Shown here piece by piece: positions 1 through 8,124 of a stretch of 38,683 nucleotides of DNA. Under the pieces are notes generated by a model. It saw only the letters and a list, made by a program, of their open reading frames with translations. It did no database searches and was not told the DNA's origin. Origin of the DNA: Bacteroidales bacterium (GTDB lineage Bacteria > Bacteroidota > Bacteroidia > Bacteroidales > JAEINX01); assembly GCA_016342645.1 (NCBI GenBank), contig JAEINX010000031.1, forward strand, positions 1 to 38,683, read 5' to 3'. A program made the position numbers and the translations under genes. Each line of letters begins with the position of its first letter. Positions within the stretch are counted from its first letter, which is position 1.

Positions 1-114
1 AGATTGTTTTGAAATTATTTGTTCTACTAAAGTAGTTCTTTTTTTCTTTCCAGACCCTCAAAATAAATTTTAGCCTTATTTTAAGCATTGTGTGATCACA
101 TACATATATTTCAC

Positions 115-122
115 TACTTTTG
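115..122 (+). promoter_or_regulatory. Candidate -7 box for pheT
   Basis: TACTTTTG matches the Bacteroidota -7 consensus TAnnTTTG and lies 21 nt before the pheT ATG. The best -33 candidate (ATTG at 87-90) is 24 nt away, a little far, so the call is tentative. The first 143 bases hold no convincing gene. Confidence 0.4.
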
Positions 123-143
123 CCAATTAAAAAAAATTAATTC

Positions 144-2597
144 ATGAAAATTTCATACAACTGGCTCAAGCAATATATTAATATAGAAGTTGAACCGGAA
201 AAATTATCCGAATTATTAACCGATTGCGGGCTTGAGGTTGAAGGTCTCGAAAAATTCCAAACCGTTAAAGGTGGCTTGGAAGGTGTTGTTATAGGCGAAG
301 TTAAAACAAAAGTGCAGCATCCGAATGCTGACAAATTGACGATAACAACCGTGGATGTCGGAAAAGACGAATTATTGAATATTGTTTGTGGTGCACCTAA
401 TGTAGAAGCAGGCCAAAAGGTGCTTGTTGCCACTATTGGGACATGGCTGTACATGGAAGATGATTCATTTCAAATTAAGAAATCGAAAATTAGAGGACAA
501 ATTTCTGAAGGTATGATTTGTGCCGAAGATGAACTGGGGCTTGGATCATCTCACGATGGAATAATGATTCTCGAACCAGATGCCCAAATTGGCAAGCCTG
601 CTAAAGAATATTTCAACGTTCAAGATGATTATATTTTTGAAATAGGCTTAACCCCAAACCGGGCCGATGCAACTTCTCATTTCGGCGTTGCACGCGATTT
701 GGTAGCTGTCTTTAATCATATTAATTCAGATTCATCATCAAAATTTATTTGTCCTTCAGTTGATAACTTCAAAGCTGATAACCAAAACAATGAAATTGAT
801 ATTATCGTTGAAAATAGCGAAGCATGTCCAAGATATTCAGGGATTACAATTTCAGGAATTAAAGTTGAGGAATCTCCTGATTGGCTAAAAACACGATTGC
901 TTTCAATAGGTGTCAGGCCAATAAATAATATTGTTGATATAACAAATTTTGTTTTATTTGAAACCGGTCAACCTTTGCATGCTTTTGATACCGATGAAAT
1001 TGTGGGTCGTAAAGTAATAGTAAAAAAATTAGAAGCGGGAACAAAATTTATAACTCTTGACGAAGTTGAACGAGAGCTGACAGCTAACGATCTAATGATT
1101 TGTAATGAAGTTGAAGGGATGTGTATCGGAGGCGTCTTTGGTGGTGAAAAGTCGGGAATAAATAAAAATACAACGAAAGTTTTCTTAGAAAGTGCTTATT
1201 TTGATCCTAAAACCATCAGAAAAACTTCAAAATATTTTGGACTTCAAACCGATGCCTCATTCCGTTTTGAGAGAGGGGCTGATCCTGAGATGACAATTTT
1301 TGCATTGAAAAGGGCAGCTTTATTAATAAAACAAATTGCGGGAGGAGAAATCACTTCAGAAATTATTGATGTTTATCCTAATCCTATTTCAAGGTGGACA
1401 ATAGATGTAGATTATAAGAATGTTGACAGGTTAATAGGAAAGAAAATAAATAGAGAAATTATTAACAAAATTTTAATTGACCTTGATTTTGAAATTATTG
1501 ATGAATCAACCGATGGAATTAAAGTCCGGGTACCTGCCAGAAAAGTTGATGTTAAACGGGAAGTTGATATAATTGAAGAAATATTGAGAATTTACGGATA
1601 TAATAATATAGAAGTTCCGTCAAAAGTTAATTCTTCCATTTCATTTTTTCCTTACCCTGATTCTGGGATATTACAGAATATTATTTCCGATTATCTCAGC
1701 AATACCGGTTTTTCCGAAATAATAAATAATTCATTAACCAAATCAAAATATTTAGAAAGTGGCACAACTGATTTAGAATCAAAAAACAATGTGAAAATTT
1801 TAAATCCCTTAAGCCAGGATTTAGACGTATTGAGGCAAAGTTTGATTTATGGAGGTTTAGAAACAATTATATATAATATCAACCGAAAAATCTCAGATTT
1901 AAAACTTTTTGAATTCGGAAAATCATATTTTTATAATAAAGATGAAGACGGCCTTAAAAAATATTCCGAAAATGTTAATCTTGCATTATTTATTAGCGGT
2001 AAAAATGAAACAGAAAGCTGGAAAACCGATCAGAAAGCTGTTGGTTTTCATGATATTAAAGTTTATGTAACAAATATTCTTAAACGGTTCGGTATTAATA
2101 ATTCATTATTGGAAGTGAACCCAGATGTATCAAAAATATTTATGGAGGGTTTATCTTATAATTATAAAAAACAAAAATTAGTTGAATTTGGGCAATTATC
2201 AACCAAATTGCTTAAGTATTTTGACATTACACAGGATGTTTTTTACGCAGAAATAAATTGGGATTTATTCTTAAACCTCGTAAAAAACTTTTCAATTCAA
2301 TATCAAGAAACGCCTAAATATCCTGAAGTTCGACGTGATTTGGCATTATTAATTGACAAATCAATCAGATTTGAGGAAATTGAAAAACTTGCTTTTCAAA
2401 CCGAAAAGTCATTATTAAAAAAAATTAATATATTTGACGTTTATGAAGGAGAAAAAATTGATAAAGATAAAAAATCTTATGCTGTTAGTTTTATTTTGCA
2501 AAGTCCTTTTAAAACATTAACCGATAAACTTATTGAAAAAACAATGAATAGATTGATAAATGTTTTTGAGAAAGATTTGAATGCAAAAATTAGGTAA
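144..2597 (+). CDS. pheT: Phenylalanine-tRNA ligase beta subunit
   Basis: This 817-aa protein is the beta chain of the cytoplasmic alpha2beta2 phenylalanyl-tRNA synthetase, which charges tRNA-Phe in an ATP-dependent reaction. The opening MKISYNWLKQY is typical of bacterial PheT and fixes the ATG. In order one sees an EMAP-type tRNA-binding domain (about residues 42-155), the B3/B4 editing region (about 215-385, with RPINNIVDITN and GQPLHAFD), a B5 domain (about 410-485), the catalytic-like core, and a C-terminal anticodon-binding FDX-ACB domain (about 725-815, with YPEVRRDLALLID). The length is normal for the family. The alpha subunit gene pheS is not adjacent within the window, and Bacteroidota often keep the two apart. 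A candidate promoter lies immediately upstream. Confidence 0.97.
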   Translation: MKISYNWLKQYINIEVEPEKLSELLTDCGLEVEGLEKFQTVKGGLEGVVIGEVKTKVQHPNADKLTITTVDVGKDELLNIVCGAPNVEAGQKVLVATIGTWLYMEDDSFQIKKSKIRGQISEGMICAEDELGLGSSHDGIMILEPDAQIGKPAKEYFNVQDDYIFEIGLTPNRADATSHFGVARDLVAVFNHINSDSSSKFICPSVDNFKADNQNNEIDIIVENSEACPRYSGITISGIKVEESPDWLKTRLLSIGVRPINNIVDITNFVLFETGQPLHAFDTDEIVGRKVIVKKLEAGTKFITLDEVERELTANDLMICNEVEGMCIGGVFGGEKSGINKNTTKVFLESAYFDPKTIRKTSKYFGLQTDASFRFERGADPEMTIFALKRAALLIKQIAGGEITSEIIDVYPNPISRWTIDVDYKNVDRLIGKKINREIINKILIDLDFEIIDESTDGIKVRVPARKVDVKREVDIIEEILRIYGYNNIEVPSKVNSSISFFPYPDSGILQNIISDYLSNTGFSEIINNSLTKSKYLESGTTDLESKNNVKILNPLSQDLDVLRQSLIYGGLETIIYNINRKISDLKLFEFGKSYFYNKDEDGLKKYSENVNLALFISGKNETESWKTDQKAVGFHDIKVYVTNILKRFGINNSLLEVNPDVSKIFMEGLSYNYKKQKLVEFGQLSTKLLKYFDITQDVFYAEINWDLFLNLVKNFSIQYQETPKYPEVRRDLALLIDKSIRFEEIEKLAFQTEKSLLKKINIFDVYEGEKIDKDKKSYAVSFILQSPFKTLTDKLIEKTMNRLINVFEKDLNAKIR

Positions 2598-2729
2598 CAT
2601 TACATAGAAAATATTCTAAATTAATAATATAAAGTAAATATTATAACAGAAAAAAATGAACAAAAGTTTTCAGCAAGCCCTCTCGGTGAAAAATTCCCAA
2701 TTCCTTCACCCCAGGACTACAAAAAGGAA

Positions 2730-4301
2730 TTGGAAAGAGTAGAATTTCTTGTTGATAAAGCTCGTGCAGAAGGAAAAGAAATTGTTGTTGTTATGGGAGT
2801 TGGTTTTGTAGGAGCAGTTATGGCAGCAATTGTTGCCGATACAAAAGACGAAACCGGTAAATCAAGTAAATTTGTTATTGGTTGTCAACGTCCAAGTGTT
2901 CGTAGCTATTGGAAAATCCCTGTTTTAAATAGAGGTGAATCACCTGTTAAGGCTGAAGATCCAGAGGTTGATGAGCTAATTTTAAGAACAGTTAATCAAG
3001 AAAAAACCCTTATTGCAACTTATAATAGTGAATGCTTAAAATTTGCTGATTGTGTGGTTGTTGATGTACAATGTGATTACACCAAAAACGATTTGGGTAA
3101 TATGAAAACAGGTGATGCCGATATGGCTGCCCTTGAAGCAACTATGAAAACCATAGGTGGAAGCATTCAACCGGAATGTTTAGTTTTGATTGAAACAACA
3201 GTTGCACCGGGTACAACAGAGTTTGTCGCTTGGCCGATTTTGAAAAAAGCTTTCTCAAAACGCAGTATAAAATCGACACCTTTGCTTGCTCATAGTTTTG
3301 AGCGTGTTATGCCCGGAAAAGAATATGTTTCGAGTATCAGAGATTTTTGGAGAGTTTGTGCGGGTTGTAATGACGAAGCTCGTACAAGAGTAGAAAAATT
3401 CTTGCATGAAGTTTTAAACACAAAAGATTTTCCTTTAACTGTAATGGATAGGCCGATTGAGTCGGAAACCACAAAAATTGTTGAGAATTCATATCGGGCT
3501 ACAATTTTAGCGTATCTTAATGAATGGAGCTTATTTGCCGAAAGAAACGGTGTTGACATTATCAAAGTTATAAAAGCAATAAAAATGCGGCCAACTCATA
3601 GCAATATGATTTTCCCCGGCCCAGGTATAGGTGGCTATTGCTTACCGAAGGACGGTGGCCTCGGTTATTGGGCTTATAAACATATTCTCGGATTTGAAGA
3701 TGGAGACGATGTTTTCAAAATTACACCTACAGCTATTGACATTAATGATACTCGATCACTACATGTTGCTGAACTTACACGAGACGCATTAAGAAATATG
3801 GCTAGATATATTGCAGGTGCCGATGTTTTAATTTGTGGTGCAAGTTACCGTGAGGATGTTGGTGATACAAGATATAGTGGAAGCGAAATGTTTGTTAGAA
3901 AACTTACAGAAATGGGTGCTGAAATGCGAATCCATGACCCTTACGTGGATCATTGGTACGAATTGGAAACTCAAGATGTTTACCCTGCCCCGGGATATTC
4001 ATGGAGCCGTTTCTTTCGTAATCAAGAACATTTGACCGAACTTCGTGTACAAAAAGATTTACCGGAAGCTTTGAAAGGAGTTGAAGCTCTGATTCTTGCT
4101 GTACCTCACGAACAGTATTTAAATCTTTCACCCGACGATATTGTAAAATGGGCAGGTAGTCCAATTGCCGTAATAGATTGTTTTGGTATTCTTTCCGATG
4201 AAATTATTAGAAGATATATCGAACTTGGTTGCGAAGTAAAAGCACTTGGGCGAGGGCATATAAGAAGGATAAAAGAGGAAGTTAAAAAAAAGCAAAAGTA
4301 A
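2730..4301 (+). CDS. Nucleotide-sugar dehydrogenase (UDP-glucose/GDP-mannose DH family), 5' end frameshifted
   Basis: An NAD-dependent dehydrogenase that oxidises the C6 hydroxyl of a nucleotide sugar to a uronic acid, for capsule or surface polysaccharide precursors. Seen: Rossmann motif GVGFVG (residues 23-28 from the TTG at 2730), the central domain (ESETTKIVENSYRA), the catalytic cysteine in GGYCLPKD (about Cys304), and a C-terminal UDP-binding domain (CGASYREDVGDTRYSG). The substrate cannot be read from sequence. The start is abnormal. Family-like sequence (SASPLGEKFPIPSPQDYKK) continues upstream of the TTG back to a TAA at 2625 with no in-frame ATG or GTG. The natural-looking ATG at 2656 is one frame off. 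One extra T in the T-run at 2667-2670 would join them as MNKSFSASPLGEKF. So the true gene probably begins at 2656 and carries a 1-nt deletion or sequencing error. Translation from TTG would remove about 25 residues before the Rossmann fold. Confidence 0.85.
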   Translation: MERVEFLVDKARAEGKEIVVVMGVGFVGAVMAAIVADTKDETGKSSKFVIGCQRPSVRSYWKIPVLNRGESPVKAEDPEVDELILRTVNQEKTLIATYNSECLKFADCVVVDVQCDYTKNDLGNMKTGDADMAALEATMKTIGGSIQPECLVLIETTVAPGTTEFVAWPILKKAFSKRSIKSTPLLAHSFERVMPGKEYVSSIRDFWRVCAGCNDEARTRVEKFLHEVLNTKDFPLTVMDRPIESETTKIVENSYRATILAYLNEWSLFAERNGVDIIKVIKAIKMRPTHSNMIFPGPGIGGYCLPKDGGLGYWAYKHILGFEDGDDVFKITPTAIDINDTRSLHVAELTRDALRNMARYIAGADVLICGASYREDVGDTRYSGSEMFVRKLTEMGAEMRIHDPYVDHWYELETQDVYPAPGYSWSRFFRNQEHLTELRVQKDLPEALKGVEALILAVPHEQYLNLSPDDIVKWAGSPIAVIDCFGILSDEIIRRYIELGCEVKALGRGHIRRIKEEVKKKQK

Positions 4302-4431
4302 TAGATAATTAATTAAATCCTTGTGAATTAGCTTCATGTTATTCGGACAATTTTAATTTTGATTAGCAAAAATTTGAAATTGAGATGGAAATAAAATTTA
4401 CTTTTTTTTTCTTTTCATTATAAAAAATTAC

Positions 4432-4439
4432 TAACTTTG
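4432..4439 (+). promoter_or_regulatory. Candidate -7 box for tnaA
   Basis: TAACTTTG fits TAnnTTTG, and a T-rich stretch lies about 20 nt upstream where a -33 TTTG would be expected. This leaves a leader of about 180 nt before the tnaA ATG at 4621. The 319-nt gap (4302-4620) shows no other gene and no short Trp-containing leader peptide of the tnaC type. Confidence 0.45.
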
Positions 4440-4620
4440 AAAAAATTCAAAAAGCATTCAGGTTTTGATCAAGTTTTTATACATATCAAAAGAAAATAAT
4501 TACATAAACATCAAAGACAGGGATAGGTTTTTTGGTAAATAATTTTTTTAGCTTATTTCTATCGGGAATAGGCATTTGATTTTTTTAATTTTCCTAATTA
4601 TAATTTTTAAAACAAAAAAA

Positions 4621-5997
4621 ATGAATTTACCTTTTGCTGAATCATTTAAAACAAAAATGGTTGAACCAATAAGAAAAAGTACTCGCAAAGAGCGGGAAAA
4701 ATGGATAAAAGAAGCCAAATATAATTTATTCAACCTCAAAAGTAACCAGGTTTTTATTGATTTATTAACCGACTCGGGAACAGGAGCAATGAGCGACCGA
4801 CAATGGTCGGAAATGATGCTTGGCGATGAAAGTTATGCCGGAGCCTCGTCATATTACAAATTAAAAAATGCCATTAAAGAAATTACCGGTTTCGATTATT
4901 TTTTACCGACACATCAGGGAAGAGCTGCCGAAAACGTGCTTTTCTCTGTATTAGTAAAAGATGGTGACCTCGTTCCGGGAAACTCTCATTTCGACACAAC
5001 AAAAGGCCATATTGAATTTCGAAAAGCAACTGCAATTGATTGTACTATTGATGAGGCATTTGACACAATTATCAAGCATCCTTTCAAAGGAAATCTCGAT
5101 CTTGTGAAGTTAGAAACAGTACTTAAAAGTAATCCCGTAAAAAAAATCCCTTTAATTATAGTAACCGTAACCTGTAATTCTTCGGGCGGCCAACCTGTTT
5201 CGATGCAAAACCTTAAAGATGTTAAAAATCTGGCTGATAAATATGGAATAAAAGTAATTTTTGATTCTGCCCGTTTTGCCGAAAATGCTTATTTCATTAA
5301 AAAAAGAGAAAAAGGATATGAAAACAAAACTATCAAAGAAATTGTAAAAGAAATGTTTTCATATGCTGATGGTATGACAATGAGCAGTAAAAAAGATGCC
5401 ATCGTTAATATGGGAGGTTTTATAGGTTTTCGTGAAGAGGAACTTTTTAAGCAGGCAAGTGTTTTTAATATTATGTTTGAGGGTTTTATTACTTATGGTG
5501 GAATGTCGGGCAGAGATATGAATGCACTGGCCCAGGGTTTATACGAAGGCACTGAATTTGACTATCTTGAAACAAGAGTTGAGCAGGTTGCTTATCTCGG
5601 GAAAAAACTTGACGAATATGGTGTTTCGGTTTTAAAACCTTTTGGAGGCCATGCTATTTTTATCGATGCAAAACGCTTTTTGCCTCATTTGCCTAAAGAA
5701 GAATTTGTGGCACAAACTCTTGCCGTTGAATTATACCTTGAAGGAGGTGTTCGGGCAGTAGAAATAGGTGCGATAATGGCTGACCGTGATCCAGTAAGTC
5801 GAAAAAACCGCTTTCCTGAACTTGAGCTTATAAGGATGGCTATCCCGAGACGTGTTTATTCAAATAATCACATGGATTATGTAGCTGCTTGTTGTGCTAA
5901 TGTTATGGAACGATCAGCTGAGATTAAAACCGGTGTAAAAATTCAAAAAGAAGCTCCGATATTGAGGCATTTTACGGTTGAGTTGGAGAGGATTTGA
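4621..5997 (+). CDS. tnaA: Tryptophanase (tryptophan indole-lyase)
   Basis: A PLP-dependent beta-eliminating lyase that splits L-tryptophan into indole, pyruvate and ammonia in the cytoplasm. The ATG at 4621 gives a 458-aa protein that starts like TnaA/tyrosine phenol-lyase; an in-frame TTG 45 nt upstream only adds an unlikely hydrophobic leader. Seen: LLTDSGTGAMS, PTHQGR, and the PLP-lysine motif SSKKDA (Lys257/258, the second expected to bind PLP). Three positions separate tryptophanase from tyrosine phenol-lyase. Here they read FDTT (Asp125; Thr in TPL), RAVEIG (Val; Arg in RSMERG of TPL) and LRHFT (His; Phe in TPL), all of tryptophanase type. No tnaB permease is adjacent. The gene stands alone between a (+) dehydrogenase gene and a convergent Fic gene. 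Confidence 0.93.
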   Translation: MNLPFAESFKTKMVEPIRKSTRKEREKWIKEAKYNLFNLKSNQVFIDLLTDSGTGAMSDRQWSEMMLGDESYAGASSYYKLKNAIKEITGFDYFLPTHQGRAAENVLFSVLVKDGDLVPGNSHFDTTKGHIEFRKATAIDCTIDEAFDTIIKHPFKGNLDLVKLETVLKSNPVKKIPLIIVTVTCNSSGGQPVSMQNLKDVKNLADKYGIKVIFDSARFAENAYFIKKREKGYENKTIKEIVKEMFSYADGMTMSSKKDAIVNMGGFIGFREEELFKQASVFNIMFEGFITYGGMSGRDMNALAQGLYEGTEFDYLETRVEQVAYLGKKLDEYGVSVLKPFGGHAIFIDAKRFLPHLPKEEFVAQTLAVELYLEGGVRAVEIGAIMADRDPVSRKNRFPELELIRMAIPRRVYSNNHMDYVAACCANVMERSAEIKTGVKIQKEAPILRHFTVELERI

Positions 5998-6033
5998 GAT
6001 AATAATTAGTCATCCATTCGGACTTGCTTCGCT

Positions 6034-6112
6034 TCATCGGATGAGTTTTGTTTAGCAAATACACAAAATATTAATTCTGTGTGTTAATAGAAGTTTAACA
6101 ATCATCCGATGA
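6034..6112. repeat. 11-bp inverted repeat between convergent tnaA and fic
   Basis: TCATCGGATGA at 6034-6044 is the exact reverse complement of TCATCCGATGA at 6102-6112, separated by 57 nt. It lies in the 130-nt gap between two converging genes, so a bidirectional terminator or a residual mobile-element end are both possible. No U-tract follows either arm. Confidence 0.45.
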
Positions 6113-6127
6113 CTAACAATCAAAAAT

Positions 6128-6853
6128 TTATTTCAAAAGACGTAAGTATTCAAGCTGTGCCTGTTGGACAGCCTCAGCAATAAACTCTATAAAGATTTTA
6201 TCGTCTGTATGTGCTTTTTCAAGTGCATTTATATAATCTATTCTTCTGATTGGTGGAATAATTGTTATCGGGTAAGAATTTTGTAATAGGGCAAAATTCA
6301 TCAAAAGCCTTGCCACTCTTCCATTTCCATCAATAAAGGGGTGAATAAATACAAATCTTTTATGCAATTCAGACGCCCATATAACAGGATGTAAACCCGG
6401 ATTTATTCCTAATTCCAGAACAAATTGTTTCATTTTAGAAGGAACTTCTTCCGGTCTCGGAAGCGAATATTTTGAACCAGAAATAAAAACTCTGATGTTT
6501 CTGTATAAACCTGCTTTTTCAGCATCTATTCCCTGGAAGAAAAGCTTGTGAAGTTGTTTTATATCTTCTTCGGTAAACGCTTCTTTTTTTGCAAGTTGAA
6601 ACAATAAATCAAAAGACCTGGCATGGCCGATTGCTTCATAATAATCTTTTAATGGTTTTCCCGCTACTGTAAGGCCGTCTTCAATCGCAATTCTGGTTTC
6701 GCTTTCGGTTAGGGAGTTTCCTTCTAAAGCATTACTACTGTAGGTTAATCCGATTTTGTAATACTTTTTTAGTTCTTCATTCTGCTCTTCTGATAAAGGG
6801 CGTAAAGTTTCTACTTTTTTTTGAAGTTGAGATATTTTAGTGAGGATTTTCAC
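6128..6853 (-). CDS. Fic family protein (probable AMPylase, class II)
   Basis: A 241-aa Fic-domain protein; most members transfer AMP from ATP to hydroxyl side chains of target proteins. The catalytic loop HPFIDGNGRVAR (from His171) contains all residues of HxFx(D/E)GNGRxxR, so the enzyme should be active. The N-terminal helix carries the inhibitory motif S40-x3-E44-G45 (SNALEGN), which marks a class II, self-inhibited Fic protein. No separate VbhA-like antitoxin is therefore required. The start is GTG at 6853; no in-frame ATG lies upstream. It is the last gene of a run of (-) toxin-antitoxin-like genes, 38 nt after the HEPN gene. Target unknown. Confidence 0.9.
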   Translation of the reverse strand: MKILTKISQLQKKVETLRPLSEEQNEELKKYYKIGLTYSSNALEGNSLTESETRIAIEDGLTVAGKPLKDYYEAIGHARSFDLLFQLAKKEAFTEEDIKQLHKLFFQGIDAEKAGLYRNIRVFISGSKYSLPRPEEVPSKMKQFVLELGINPGLHPVIWASELHKRFVFIHPFIDGNGRVARLLMNFALLQNSYPITIIPPIRRIDYINALEKAHTDDKIFIEFIAEAVQQAQLEYLRLLK

Positions 6854-6891
6854 AGGTATGGATTAGTTTATAAACAATATAACTAATTGTT

Positions 6892-7287
6892 TTACATTAT
6901 TATACTTTTAATTTCTTCAAATAGTATTTCAGTTTCATCGAACATCTTTTTCGCTTCTTCATGAGTTGGAAAACCTGATGGTAATACTCCTAATGAGGTC
7001 GGATACCTTGAATCAATATAAATACTATCGATTTCAATAAATATATCTTCATTGATTTTTAAATCAATTATAATATTAGAAATAACAAGTTCATATAAAG
7101 TTCTTGTACTATGTATCTTCGGAAATCTTATATTATGTTCGACAAGTATAGCTTTTAGTAATTTTTCTATTGCTTGTTGACAATGAAATAATACTATGTT
7201 TTCTATCTCGTTTCCATCAAGAAGTTGTTTTGCAGCTTGCAAATCTTTTTCAGCAAATGCTATCCACGAAATTGTAATTTCTTTCAT
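6892..7287 (-). CDS. HEPN domain protein (MNT partner)
   Basis: A 131-aa HEPN protein. Seen: the all-alpha fold with FHCQQAIEKLLKA at residues 34-46, the hallmark of HEPN proteins paired with minimal nucleotidyltransferases, then HSTRTLYEL, and a C-terminal SRYPT (93-97) where HepT-type toxins carry an RNase motif. The typical Arg-x(4-6)-His ribonuclease motif is not evident: there is an Arg-Tyr pair but no His at the expected spacing. Ribonuclease activity is therefore uncertain. The gene follows the MNT gene by 38 nt on the same strand, the usual toxin-antitoxin pair layout. Confidence 0.85.
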   Translation of the reverse strand: MKEITISWIAFAEKDLQAAKQLLDGNEIENIVLFHCQQAIEKLLKAILVEHNIRFPKIHSTRTLYELVISNIIIDLKINEDIFIEIDSIYIDSRYPTSLGVLPSGFPTHEEAKKMFDETEILFEEIKSIIM

Positions 7288-7325
7288 TTATTGATTTAAA
7301 TATCTGCCTGATACATCTGTTTCAA

Positions 7326-7661
7326 TTATATAATATAAACTCCATTATTATTAATATCCTGATGAAAAAATGAATCAGAGCTTAATAATTTTTTCCATTC
7401 ATCTGCAGTATAAACTAATATATCAATAGGTGTTTTTTTTATTATATCTATTAAACAATTAGAAATCATAACTCTTTTCTTAATTCTTTCTGAGTAACTA
7501 TTTATAGTTTCGTTGTTATTAAATATTACCAATAAGTCAATATCACTATCTCTATTCGGATTGCCGTAAGCATAACTACCAAATAATATTACATTACAAA
7601 TATTAAAATTATTTGCAAGTTTTTTAGCTATTTCGTTTTTAATTTCAGTCTTTAAATTCAT
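7326..7661 (-). CDS. MNT-type nucleotidyltransferase domain protein (antitoxin-like)
   Basis: A 111-aa minimal nucleotidyltransferase. Seen: GSYAYG (residues 28-33) followed by DSDID (38-42), the GSx10DxD metal-binding motif of the polymerase-beta superfamily, and a third candidate acidic residue, Asp80, in PIDILVY. In characterised pairs the MNT protein neutralises the HEPN toxin by adding AMP. The intact catalytic motif fits that role, though it has not been shown here. The ATG at 7661 lies only 6 nt beyond the stop of a truncated DUF5615 fragment. This suggests the MNT-HEPN pair was placed into, or a deletion joined it to, an older DUF433-DUF5615 operon. Confidence 0.88.
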   Translation of the reverse strand: MNLKTEIKNEIAKKLANNFNICNVILFGSYAYGNPNRDSDIDLLVIFNNNETINSYSERIKKRVMISNCLIDIIKKTPIDILVYTADEWKKLLSSDSFFHQDINNNGVYII

Positions 7662-7667
7662 AAAAGT

Positions 7668-7748
7668 TTATTCATGTCCAAATATTTCATTATTATTCAA
7701 AATCCAAGACAATCCTTTTGGTAATTGTGCATCAATAATGAAATTCAT
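7668..7748 (-). pseudogene. Truncated DUF5615 (PIN-like) toxin gene, 26 codons left
   Basis: The ATG overlaps the DUF433 stop (ATGA), as in intact DUF433-DUF5615 operons. It encodes 26 residues beginning MNFIIDAQLPKGLSW, matching the N-terminus of DUF5615 PIN-like proteins, including the first conserved Asp in the IDAQLP motif. A TAA then ends it after FGHE, where family members normally continue for roughly another 80-90 residues. The next gene (MNT) starts 6 nt later, so the rest is missing rather than frameshifted. The stub should be inactive. Confidence 0.75.
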
Positions 7749-7978
7749 GCCACAACTTTTTGAATAGATTTAACTCTTGTCAGTCTTGAAGCAAAAGCCA
7801 AACAAGCTTTAATATCGTCAAATTCAATTGCGGGATAATCATCAATAATATCCTGAAATGTCATCCCTGATGATAATAAATCAAGTATCATTTCTACCGG
7901 ATAACGCATATTCCTAATTGTAGGTTTCCCATGGCATATATCAGGATTTAATGTAATTCTGTTAAGTAAATTATCCAT
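7745..7978 (-). CDS. DUF433 family protein (antitoxin-like)
   Basis: A 77-aa protein of the DUF433 family: INITLNP-like opening (RITLNPDICHGKPTIRN), then the conserved PVEMILDLLSSGMT and an HTH-like stretch with DYPAIEFDDIKACLAFA. DUF433 proteins are small DNA-binding-type proteins usually encoded directly before a DUF5615 PIN-like toxin and regarded as antitoxins. Here the partner survives only as a 26-codon stub that starts within the stop codon of this gene. It may therefore be an orphan, retained for regulation or as protection against incoming copies. A weak -7-like box (TATCTTTA on the minus strand) lies just upstream. Confidence 0.85.
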   Translation of the reverse strand: MDNLLNRITLNPDICHGKPTIRNMRYPVEMILDLLSSGMTFQDIIDDYPAIEFDDIKACLAFASRLTRVKSIQKVVA

Positions 7979-8124
7979 TTTATTTTTTTTTGAGTAAAGA
8001 TAATCAAATTATTTATTAAAAATGAAATGCTTTATTATTTAAATTATTATAGTCTTTGAATTTATATTTACAAGAGGATTTAATTTCTTTTCAAAGGATA
8101 CTAACTTTTGAAAAGATTTTATCC

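Noticed and set aside
91..100. TGTGATCACA as a CRP-type site before pheT
   Set aside because: The half-sites match but the 6-nt spacer of CRP sites is missing, and a 10-bp palindrome alone is weak evidence.
4621..5997. Tyrosine phenol-lyase
   Set aside because: FDTT, RAVEIG and LRHFT carry the Asp, Val and His of tryptophanase where TPL has Thr, Arg and Phe.
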